This document shows positions 1-5,376 of a stretch of DNA of 5,376 bases, one piece after another. Every line of letters starts with the position of its first letter. The first letter of the stretch is position 1. The notes beneath the pieces are model-generated. The model made no database searches. It worked only from the letters and a program-made list of their open reading frames with translations, and had not been told where the DNA came from. The stretch is taken from NCBI GenBank assembly GCA_021812865.1, contig JAKAMP010000239.1, positions 1-5,376 on the forward strand, written 5' to 3'. The position numbers and the translations under genes are program-made. Source of the stretch: Bacteroidota bacterium. GTDB taxonomy: Bacteria; Bacteroidota; Bacteroidia; Bacteroidales; JAAYUG01.

Positions 1-284
1 CCAATCTCCTCCCGCAGGCTCCCGCAGGCGGTGGTGGCCAGGATGTGGGTGCAGCCGAGTTCCTTCAGCGCCCAAATGTTCGCCCGGTTGTTCACATGGG
101 TAGGCGGGATGGCATGGCTTTCACCGTGCCGGGAAAGAATGATTACTTCGGTGCCGCTGATCGTCCCGGTTCGAAGAGACGAGGATGGCGGACCAAATGG
201 TGTATCAAGGGTGGTGATTTCAGGATTTTTCAGGATTTCCGGCTTTTCCAGTCCGGTGCCTCCGATGATACCTATTTTGCGCAT
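1..284 (-). CDS. mtnP: S-methyl-5'-thioadenosine phosphorylase, N-terminal part (cut by left edge)
   Basis: This enzyme cleaves methylthioadenosine with phosphate to adenine and methylthioribose-1-phosphate, the entry step of methionine salvage in the cytoplasm. The visible 94 codons begin [18 protein letters not shown] and carry the family's landmarks: the GGTG loop (residues 8-11), DTPFG (27-31), SRHGE with Arg52 and His53, IPP before [13 protein letters not shown] (about 65-77), and [11 protein letters not shown] (84-94). Thr10, Arg52, His53, Thr85 and Ala86 line up at a constant offset of 8 with the phosphate-site residues Thr18, Arg60, His61, Thr93 and Ala94 of human MTAP, as I recall them. 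The ATG at 284 places GIIGGTG where family proteins have it; no clear ribosome binding site precedes it. Roughly two thirds of the protein lies beyond the edge. A related purine nucleoside phosphorylase of the same family is the main alternative, but mtnA upstream on the same strand favours MtnP. Confidence 0.93.
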   Translation of the reverse strand, partial: MRKIGIIGGTGLEKPEILKNPEITTLDTPFGPPSSSLRTGTISGTEVIILSRHGESHAIPPTHVNNRANIWALKELGCTHILATTACGSLREEI

Positions 285-392
285 GCGTTCAGTGTATTTT
301 CAGGGAGTGAAGATAGGAATTTTTATGGGTTGGCGGGAAGGGAATCGGTCTGGGGTCTGATGCCTGACCGTCCGAAACGTAGCGGAAGGGGG

Positions 393-583
393 TCTACTGG
401 TCTGTCTGGTCTACTGGTCTGTCTGGTCTGTCTGGTCTACTGGTCTACTGGACTACTGGTCCACTGGTCCACTGGTCCACTGGTCCACTGGTCTGTCTGG
501 TCTACTGGTCTACTGGTCTACTGGTCCACTGGTCTGTCTGGTCCACTGGTCTACTGGTCTGTCTGGGTAGATGGTCTATATGG
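393..583. repeat. Tandem array of 21 8/9-bp units sharing CTGG
   Basis: From 393 to 566 the sequence divides without remainder into 21 units (174 bases). There are eight TCTACTGG, one ACTACTGG (452-459), six TCCACTGG and six 9-base TCTGTCTGG. With A, a, C and D for these types, the plus-strand order is A D A D D A A a C C C C D A A A C D C A D. Two decayed units follow, GTAGATGG (567-574) and TCTATATGG (575-583). On the mtnA-mtnP strand the units read CCAGTAGA, CCAGTGGA and CCAGACAGA. There are no unique spacers, so it is not a CRISPR array, and mixed 8- and 9-base units rule out a conserved reading frame. The array probably changes length by slippage, and the assembled copy number may be unreliable. 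Its function is unknown. Confidence 0.95.
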
Positions 584-666
584 GTTCCGATTTATCAGGA
601 TAGCACTATACTGTTCTCCTAATCTCACCGCCCAAAACCTTAATCTGTAAACACGAAACAGGAGGG

Positions 667-694
667 ACTACCTCAACTTTTGCCTTTTGGTAGT
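667..694 (-). other. Weak stem-loop just downstream of mtnA
   Basis: ACTACC (667-672) and GGTAGT (689-694) can pair as a perfect 6-bp stem around a 16-base loop, starting 10 bases past the mtnA stop. In the mtnA transcript no run of U follows (the next bases are CCCUCC), so it does not qualify as a standard intrinsic terminator. It could be a weak terminator, a 3'-end stabiliser, or chance. Confidence 0.22.
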
Positions 695-704
695 TCGATA
701 TTGT

Positions 705-1826
705 TCACTTTTCCTTTATATACGGCACTTTTCCGGGGAAAAGCCTAAGCAAATCGTCCCTTTCAGCCTTGCATATCCCGTGCTCGGTGATGAAGCCCGT
801 AAGGAGTCGTCCGGGTGTGACGTCGAATGCCGGGTTGAACACGGGGCTGTGAAGGGGCGCCAGTCGAACAGCCTGTGCCTTACCGTTCGCAAAACCATCG
901 GCAAAGCGCACTTCGTTTTCGCTTCGTTCTTCTATGGGAATGGCTGCCCCGTCGTCCATGGTCCAGTCGATGGACGTGGAAGGAACGGCCACATAGAAAG
1001 GCACACCATTCGCTTTGGCGGCAATGGCTTTGAGGTAGGTACCTATTTTGTTTGCCACATCGCCGTTGAGGGTGGTACGGTCGGTTCCGGTGATCACCAT
1101 ATCGGCCATGCCCTTCTGCAGGATATGACCGCATGCATTGTCCGTAACGAGGGTATAGGGAACGCCATGCTGTTTGAGTTCCCAGGCGGTGAGGCGGAAG
1201 CCCTGGTTTCTCGGACGGGTTTCGCTTACCCATACATGCACAGGGATGCCTGCATCGTGTGCCATGTAAATGGGCGCAGTGGCCGTGCCAAAATCGATGC
1301 AGGCCAGCCATCCGGCATTGCAATGGGTGAGGATGTTCACCGGATTGCCTTTCTTGTGGCGGCTGATCTCTTCTATCAGGGGGAGTCCATATTCTCCTAT
1401 CTTCCTGCAGTTGTCAATCTCTTCGGCAATGAATGCCTGCAGGTCTTCCTTTGAAGCGGCACGCATTTCCTCAACAGTGGGCGCCAGGAGAATCTTTCTG
1501 AGCTGACGGTCAACCGCCATGGACAGGTTTACAGCGGTAGGCCTGGCCGATTTCAGGTACAGGGCCTGCTCTTCCAGCCAGGCAGTTATTTCTTTTTCAT
1601 CAGGAGGCTGAAACAGAGCAAGGTACATACCTGCGGCAGCCGTCACGCCAATGAGTGGTGCCCCACGCACATGCATTTCGCGGATGGCCATGAATACTTC
1701 TGCCGGGGTGTGCAGATCTTCCACACGGAATTCAAAAGGCAGGAAACGCTGATCGATTACGCTGATCACCTGTTCGTCTTCCGGGTGAAGCCAGAGGGTC
1801 TGGTAAGACTTGTCGCCTACGAGCAT
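705..1826 (-). CDS. mtnA: S-methyl-5-thioribose-1-phosphate isomerase
   Basis: MtnA converts methylthioribose-1-phosphate to methylthioribulose-1-phosphate, the step after MtnP in methionine salvage. The 373 residues are close to the usual length of this eIF2B-alpha-like family. Visible landmarks are RGAPLIGVTAA (residues 54-64), LTHCNAG with the expected catalytic Cys169, ETRPRNQG (202-209), LTAWEL (212-217), GTDRTTLNGDVANKIGTY with the expected catalytic Asp249 (247-264), IPIEERS (286-292) and NPAFDVTP near 331-338. The ATG at 1826 puts the N-terminus at the normal place (VGDKSYQTLWL). GTDRTT replaces the commoner GADRIA, and TATAPIY (181-187) replaces the usual GTALGVIRA. From memory, this combination marks a recognised MtnA subfamily seen in many bacteria. 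A related substrate such as 5-deoxyribose-1-phosphate, or ribose-1,5-bisphosphate in archaeal homologues, is possible, but mtnP next door supports the salvage role. Confidence 0.93.
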   Translation of the reverse strand: MLVGDKSYQTLWLHPEDEQVISVIDQRFLPFEFRVEDLHTPAEVFMAIREMHVRGAPLIGVTAAAGMYLALFQPPDEKEITAWLEEQALYLKSARPTAVNLSMAVDRQLRKILLAPTVEEMRAASKEDLQAFIAEEIDNCRKIGEYGLPLIEEISRHKKGNPVNILTHCNAGWLACIDFGTATAPIYMAHDAGIPVHVWVSETRPRNQGFRLTAWELKQHGVPYTLVTDNACGHILQKGMADMVITGTDRTTLNGDVANKIGTYLKAIAAKANGVPFYVAVPSTSIDWTMDDGAAIPIEERSENEVRFADGFANGKAQAVRLAPLHSPVFNPAFDVTPGRLLTGFITEHGICKAERDDLLRLFPGKVPYIKEK

Positions 1827-1870
1827 ACAGGAAATTTGAATTAAAGATAAAGGATTTTTCAGATTTAATC

Positions 1871-1878
1871 TATTTTTG
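1871..1878 (+). promoter_or_regulatory. Candidate -7 promoter element for the HAD gene
   Basis: TATTTTTG fits the Bacteroidota sigma-factor -7 consensus TAnnTTTG exactly and lies 80 bases before the ATG at 1959, inside an AT-rich stretch between the two divergent genes. The nearest TTG that could serve as a -33 element (1836-1838) is 32 bases upstream, too far for the usual spacing of about 19-21. The call therefore rests on the -7 match and position alone. Confidence 0.35.
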
Positions 1879-1958
1879 CCAGTTATAGCCCCCTGACCCT
1901 GTCGTAAGGATCAATGAAGAGAGAAGGAGGGCAGGAGTAGCATCAGAAGAATCTGAAC

Positions 1959-2582
1959 ATGAAGGATAATATCAAGAACATCATTTTCGACCTGGGCGGG
2001 GTGATCCTGAACCTCGATATCAGCGCTACCACGAAGGCGTTTGTTGCCCTGGCCGATCATGCGGAAGCGGATCTGGAAGGTTTGAAAACAGAACCAGCTT
2101 ATCTGAAACTGGAAACAGGTGAATACGACACCCGTCAGTTTTGCCAGGCGGTGCAGAAGCATTATTCCCGTCCCCCGGCCGATCAACAGGTCATCGATGC
2201 ATGGAATACCATGGTGCTCGATATACCGAAGGAGAGGCTGGATTTCCTGCTGGAATTAAAAAAGAAGTACCGGACTTTTCTTTTCAGCAACACCAACGAG
2301 ATTCATGTGTTGCATTACAATGCATACCTGAAGAGGCAATACGGGGTAAACGATCTTCAACCTTATTTCGAAAAGCTGTATTATTCGCATGTGATGCATC
2401 TGGCCAAACCCGATCCTGCTTCTTTTGAATACCTGCTAAAGGATTCGGGACTGCTCGCCGGAGAAACCCTGTTTGTGGACGATACCCTGGCCAATGTAGA
2501 AGCGGCTTCAAAGATGGGTATCCGTGGTTTTCACTTGAACCCGCCCATGAAGCTTATCGACCTGAAAGGGATGGTACTCTGA
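1959..2582 (+). CDS. HAD-superfamily phosphatase, YihX-like
   Basis: This 207-residue cytoplasmic protein is predicted to hydrolyse a small phosphorylated metabolite. All four HAD motifs are present: motif I FDLGGVI with nucleophile Asp11, motif II LFSNTNEIH with Ser110, motif III AKPDP with Lys150, and motif IV FVDDTLANVEAA with Asp174 and Asp175. A helical cap lies between motifs I and II (about 20-95). The second Asp of the usual DxD is Gly13, and SNTNxxH follows motif II. Both features occur in E. coli YihX, which acts on alpha-D-glucose-1-phosphate, so a sugar phosphate is the best guess, though substrate cannot be read from the sequence. The ATG at 1959 is well placed because HAD proteins begin close to motif I, and an in-frame TAG at 1938-1940 blocks a longer form. 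Purine-rich AAGGAGGGCAGGAG (1924-1937) is too far upstream to be an ideal ribosome binding site. The gene is divergent from mtnA and convergent with ispG. Confidence 0.9.
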   Translation: MKDNIKNIIFDLGGVILNLDISATTKAFVALADHAEADLEGLKTEPAYLKLETGEYDTRQFCQAVQKHYSRPPADQQVIDAWNTMVLDIPKERLDFLLELKKKYRTFLFSNTNEIHVLHYNAYLKRQYGVNDLQPYFEKLYYSHVMHLAKPDPASFEYLLKDSGLLAGETLFVDDTLANVEAASKMGIRGFHLNPPMKLIDLKGMVL

Positions 2583-2587
2583 GCAAT

Positions 2588-4405
2588 TCAGGGATCGATC
2601 CAGTCGCCGTTTGTACGGATAAGGCTGATCAGTTCATCCACTGCCTGAGAGGAGGGTATGCTTTTTCTTACCACTTCTTTTCCCTTGTACAATGTAATTT
2701 TATCCAGACCGGCGCCTACGTATCCGTAATCAGCGTCGGCCATCTCGCCGGGACCGTTCACGATGCATCCCATCACAGCTATTTTCAGGTGGGTGAGGTG
2801 AGCGGTTCTGGATTTGATCTCCTTCAGTACGCGGGCGATATTGAACAAGGTGCGGCCGCAGGAAGGACACGCGATGTATTCGGTTTTGAAAGTGCGCATG
2901 CGACAGGCCTGGAGAATGCCCTTGGCAGTGGAATACACCTCAGAAGCAGTCATGTTGCCCACATTTCTCAGCCAGATGCCGTCGCCGAGCCCGTCAAGCA
3001 GCAGGGCGCCGAACGCGGCCCCGCTTTTTACCTGCAGGGTTTCGGGGTCATCTTCGGCGAAATTCAGGTTCACGATTACAGGGATGCGACACTCCGCCTG
3101 GTTTAGTGCCTCAAAGCTCCAGCGAAGGGCCCATACGGCGTCCCTGTCGAAAGTGCGGAGAATGACAATGGCCTTGTCGTCTGCTTTTAACTGCCGGATT
3201 AGTAAAGGTTCCAGTTCGTCCGTTCCGGCCAGCACCAGCCGTGGTTGAACATCCCTGCCCATGCCTTCGAGGTAAGCTTTGGCAGGAATGAGGGGCAGGG
3301 TATTATCGGGATGGTTTTCGGATAGCAACCATTCGTGCCAGTCGGTCAGCCTGACAGAACGTCCCGGTGAGCGAACGGGAATAGCGAAAGAGAATTCCGG
3401 TTCAGGTTGCAGCGCTTCATTGTCCCGGGCATCGGCAATGATCACGGGAAGCTTAGTGCCGCCGACGTTCAAAACCGGGTTTGATGGTCTCCGGGCGTAT
3501 TCCACAGGGTTTACCGATTCCAGGGAGAATTTCCGCTTCCTGTCGTTTTCCTCCCTGGGGTAAAGACTGGCTAGTTTCCGGGCCACAGGGATCTCGAGCT
3601 CCGGGTCTTCAGTGAGGGAAACACGGATGGTATCGCCGATGCCCTCGGCAAGCAGGGCGCCAATGCCGGCTGCCGATTTGATCCGGCCGTCTTCCCCTTC
3701 CCCGGCCTCGGTAACGCCAAGGTGAATGGGATAGAGCCCGGTTTCTTCCTGCATGCGGTAGTACATCATGCGGGTTGCCTGCATCATCACGCGGGTGTTG
3801 CTGGCCTTCATGCTGATTACCAGGTTTTGGTATCCTTCATCGCGGAACACAGACAGGAATTCCATGGCTGATTCCACCATGCCTGCGGGGGTGTCGCCAT
3901 ACCGGCTCATGATACGGTCGGAAAGCGAGCCATGATTTACGCCTATCCGGATGGCTGTGCCGTATTGTTTGCAAATGGCAATGAGCGGCAGAAGCCTTTG
4001 CCGGATACGTTCCAGTTCTCCGGCATATTCATTTTCAGTATAATCGATCTGGCGGAACTGCTTTTTGTCGGCATAGTTACCGGGATTGATGCGCACCTTT
4101 TCCACCAGTCTGGCAGCAACCTCCGCCACAGCGGGATTGAAGTGAACGTCGGCCACAAGGGGAACCTTATATCCCCGGTTTTGCAGTTCTTTTCTGATCA
4201 GGGCAAGGTTTTCGGCCTCGCTGGTGCCCTGGGTGGTGAAGCGTACGAGTTCGCCCCCCGCCCGGATGATGCGGATGGCCTGCTCCACCGATGTCTCTGT
4301 ATCCATGGTATTGGTATTGGCCATGGACTGGATGCGGATAGGGTAGTTCCCCCCAAGCATCAGATCGCCGATCTGCACGACCCTTGAAGTATATTGGGTT
4401 TCCAT
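2588..4405 (-). CDS. ispG: 4-hydroxy-3-methylbut-2-en-1-yl diphosphate synthase, long form
   Basis: IspG (GcpE) makes HMBDP from methylerythritol cyclodiphosphate, the sixth step of the MEP isoprenoid pathway, using a [4Fe-4S] cluster. The 605 residues show three parts. The N-terminal TIM barrel (about 1-290) contains PIRIQSMANTNTMDT, VADVHFNP, VRINPGN, GVNHGSLSDR and SMKASN. A central insertion follows (about 295-500). The C-terminal cluster domain has CPSCGRT (Cys513, Cys516) and GCIVNGPGE (Cys547, Glu554), which correspond to the cluster-binding residues of the short E. coli enzyme. The insertion explains a length well above the roughly 370-residue short form; this three-domain type is known from Bacteroidota, Chlamydiae and plants. 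The ATG at 4405 is chosen because VQIGDLMLGG and PIRIQSM follow at normal spacing. The gene lies 66 bases after cysS on the same strand, and its stop is 5 bases from that of the convergent HAD gene. Confidence 0.97.
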   Translation of the reverse strand: METQYTSRVVQIGDLMLGGNYPIRIQSMANTNTMDTETSVEQAIRIIRAGGELVRFTTQGTSEAENLALIRKELQNRGYKVPLVADVHFNPAVAEVAARLVEKVRINPGNYADKKQFRQIDYTENEYAGELERIRQRLLPLIAICKQYGTAIRIGVNHGSLSDRIMSRYGDTPAGMVESAMEFLSVFRDEGYQNLVISMKASNTRVMMQATRMMYYRMQEETGLYPIHLGVTEAGEGEDGRIKSAAGIGALLAEGIGDTIRVSLTEDPELEIPVARKLASLYPREENDRKRKFSLESVNPVEYARRPSNPVLNVGGTKLPVIIADARDNEALQPEPEFSFAIPVRSPGRSVRLTDWHEWLLSENHPDNTLPLIPAKAYLEGMGRDVQPRLVLAGTDELEPLLIRQLKADDKAIVILRTFDRDAVWALRWSFEALNQAECRIPVIVNLNFAEDDPETLQVKSGAAFGALLLDGLGDGIWLRNVGNMTASEVYSTAKGILQACRMRTFKTEYIACPSCGRTLFNIARVLKEIKSRTAHLTHLKIAVMGCIVNGPGEMADADYGYVGAGLDKITLYKGKEVVRKSIPSSQAVDELISLIRTNGDWIDP

Positions 4406-4471
4406 AAATATTCAGGCGTTATCGCGTCTCAAACGGCAACAAGGAGAGGTACGATTTTGTTTGAAAAACAC

Positions 4472-5376
4472 TTATTTAATGCTCCATTCCATTCCGTCCT
4501 TCGTATCCTTCACCTCAATACCGAGCTGGTTCAGTTCATTGCGGATGAGGTCGGAGGTGGAGAAGTCCTTTCGGACGCGGGCTTCCTTTCTCAGGTTTAT
4601 CAGGAGGTTCATGAGCGACGAGGTGAGTTTTTCCTGACCTGCCTGGGTATCTTCCTGCTTCAATCCCAGGATTTCGAACACAAACAGGTTGTACAAGTCA
4701 TGGATGGCGCTGATGTCCTCAACTGTGAGCGATTCCTTACCGTCGACACAAGAGTTGATAAACTTCACCCCTTCGAACAGCTCGGCAATGAGTACCGGGC
4801 TGTTCAGGTCGTCGTTCATGGCGGCATAGCAACGGTTGCGCAGGTCTTCCACCGAATAGGACGAGGTGGCGGCAGGTTTGATTCGGTCGATGGCTTTAAC
4901 CCCTGCCAGCAGGCGGTTCAGTCCTTTTTCGGAGCCTTTAAGAGCCTCGTTGGAGAAGTCGAGCGTACCCCTGTACTGGGCCTGGAGGATGAAGAAGCGG
5001 ATGGTCATAGGGCTGTAGGCCTGTTCCAGCATGGCATGATCGCCGTTGAAGAGCTGGTATAGGGTGATGAAGTTGCCCAGGGAGCGGGCCATTTTCTGGC
5101 CGTTGATGGTGATCATGTTGTTGTGAATCCAGGTGCGCACGGGCTCATGACCGGTGGCGGCAACCGATTGGGCGATCTCGCATTCGTGATGCGGGAACAG
5201 GAGGTCCATTCCCCCTCCGTGGATATCGAAGGTTTCACCCAGGTACTTAGTGCTCATGGCCGAACACTCGAGGTGCCAGCCGGGGAAACCATCGCTCCAG
5301 CGCGAAGTCCAGCGCATGATATGTTCCGGCCCGGCTTTTTTCCAAAGGGCAAAATCAAAGCTGTTGCGTTTTTCCT
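4472..5376 (-). CDS. cysS: Cysteinyl-tRNA synthetase, C-terminal part (cut by right edge)
   Basis: CysRS charges tRNA-Cys with cysteine in the cytoplasm. The last 300 residues are visible. The open frame runs on to the window edge, so the internal ATG at 5317 is not the start. Landmarks in order are [24 protein letters not shown] (zinc-ligand Cys, codon at 5264-5266), [22 protein letters not shown] (a further zinc-ligand His and Glu), the signature loop KMARSLGNF (KMARS codons at 5081-5095), a helical anticodon-recognition region, and the closing [24 protein letters not shown] and GMEW that end most bacterial CysRS proteins. Roughly 160-200 N-terminal residues, including the HIGH motif and the first zinc Cys, lie outside. 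The second residue of the usual KMSKS loop (Ser-Lys) reads Ala-Arg here. The 66-base gap to ispG has no clear terminator, so the two may be co-transcribed. Confidence 0.97.
   Translation of the reverse strand, partial: EKRNSFDFALWKKAGPEHIMRWTSRWSDGFPGWHLECSAMSTKYLGETFDIHGGGMDLLFPHHECEIAQSVAATGHEPVRTWIHNNMITINGQKMARSLGNFITLYQLFNGDHAMLEQAYSPMTIRFFILQAQYRGTLDFSNEALKGSEKGLNRLLAGVKAIDRIKPAATSSYSVEDLRNRCYAAMNDDLNSPVLIAELFEGVKFINSCVDGKESLTVEDISAIHDLYNLFVFEILGLKQEDTQAGQEKLTSSLMNLLINLRKEARVRKDFSTSDLIRNELNQLGIEVKDTKDGMEWSIK

Larger units (their letters stand above)
285..704. other. 420-base gap between mtnA and mtnP, no gene
   Basis: No credible coding region lies between the mtnA stop and the mtnP start. 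Its middle is the tandem array at 393-566. The 108 bases next to mtnP (285-392) hold loose array-like fragments near 347-359 (GGTCTGGGGTCTG). They also contain a near match to the Bacteroidota -7 element on the minus strand (TACGTTTC, 374-381), with no -33 partner at the right distance, so I do not call a promoter. The 121 bases next to mtnA (584-704) hold a weak stem-loop at 667-694. A gap this long is unusual between two genes of one pathway, so mtnP may have its own start site or the pair may share a long mRNA that contains the array. Confidence 0.8.

Noticed and set aside
393..566. CRISPR array
   Set aside because: The units are 8-9 bases and contiguous with no spacers, and no cas gene is present.
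393..566. Cluster of Chi-like recombination sites because of the repeated CTGG
   Set aside because: The E. coli Chi octamer GCTGGTGG does not occur here, and the Chi sequence of this lineage is unknown to me.
45..650. Plus-strand open frame of 201 codons crossing the array, with a repeating LVHWSTG-like peptide
   Set aside because: Its first part is antisense to mtnP. The periodic peptide arises only because three 8-base units equal eight codons. Mixed 8- and 9-base units shift the frame between words, and there is no ribosome binding site or family resemblance.
1842..1849. Minus-strand TATCTTTA as a -7 element for mtnA
   Set aside because: It misses the final G of TAnnTTTG, has no -33 partner, and would leave a leader of only about 8 bases.
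1914..1940. Eight-codon mini-ORF (MKREGGQE) in the leader of the HAD gene, in frame with it and ending in TAG
   Set aside because: An AAGGA lies only 3 bases before the ATG. The peptide is low-complexity and matches nothing, and the HAD protein is complete from 1959, so neither a leader peptide nor a broken longer N-terminus is supported.
2577..2593. Stem-loop at the meeting point of the HAD and ispG stops as a bidirectional terminator
   Set aside because: The pairing arises mainly because TGA and TCA, the two convergent stops, are reverse complements. The stem is short with a wobble and no T-run follows.
2592..2601. Perfect 10-base palindrome GGATCGATCC near the ispG stop
   Set aside because: It encodes the final Trp-Ile-Asp-Pro of ispG and has no loop. 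One short palindrome of this size is expected by chance.
4446..4471. Small hairpin GTTT-TTC-AAAC after cysS as a terminator
   Set aside because: The stem is only 4 AT-rich pairs, too weak to terminate, so cysS-ispG read-through remains plausible.
4394..5062. Plus-strand open frame of 222 codons opposite cysS
   Set aside because: It lies entirely opposite conserved cysS codons apart from its first bases. It is a shadow of the antisense frame, with no family features.

Overview
The window looks like ordinary chromosomal DNA from a member of the Bacteroidota or a close relative. Three things point that way: the long form of IspG with an inserted central domain, gene starts that mostly lack a convincing Shine-Dalgarno sequence, and one intergenic match to the Bacteroidota -7 promoter element TAnnTTTG. 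Base composition is close to even. There is no sign of phage, insertion sequence, CRISPR array, tRNA or rRNA.

Layout from left to right: (1) 1-284, minus strand, the first 94 codons of a 5'-methylthioadenosine phosphorylase gene (mtnP), cut by the window edge. (2) 285-704, a 420-base gap without a gene that holds a tandem array of 8- and 9-bp units at 393-566, decaying to about 583, plus a weak stem-loop just after mtnA. (3) 705-1826, minus strand, mtnA, methylthioribose-1-phosphate isomerase. (4) 1827-1958, a divergent promoter region. (5) 1959-2582, plus strand, a HAD-superfamily phosphatase of the YihX type. (6) 2588-4405, minus strand, ispG, converging on the HAD gene with 5 bases between the stop codons. 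(7) 4472-5376, minus strand, the C-terminal 300 residues of cysteinyl-tRNA synthetase (cysS), cut by the right edge.

mtnA and mtnP are consecutive steps of methylthioadenosine salvage: MtnP releases adenine and makes methylthioribose-1-phosphate, and MtnA isomerises that to methylthioribulose-1-phosphate. They point the same way, with mtnA first. cysS and ispG are housekeeping genes on the same strand 66 bases apart and may share a transcript, although their functions are unrelated.

The one feature that the genes do not explain is the 21-unit array between mtnA and mtnP. It is built from three related words that all end in CTGG, and the words are partly self-complementary. I see no undescribed multi-gene system here. 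The other observations are modest: an MtnA subfamily signature, a variant KMSKS loop in CysRS, and tightly packed convergent gene ends.
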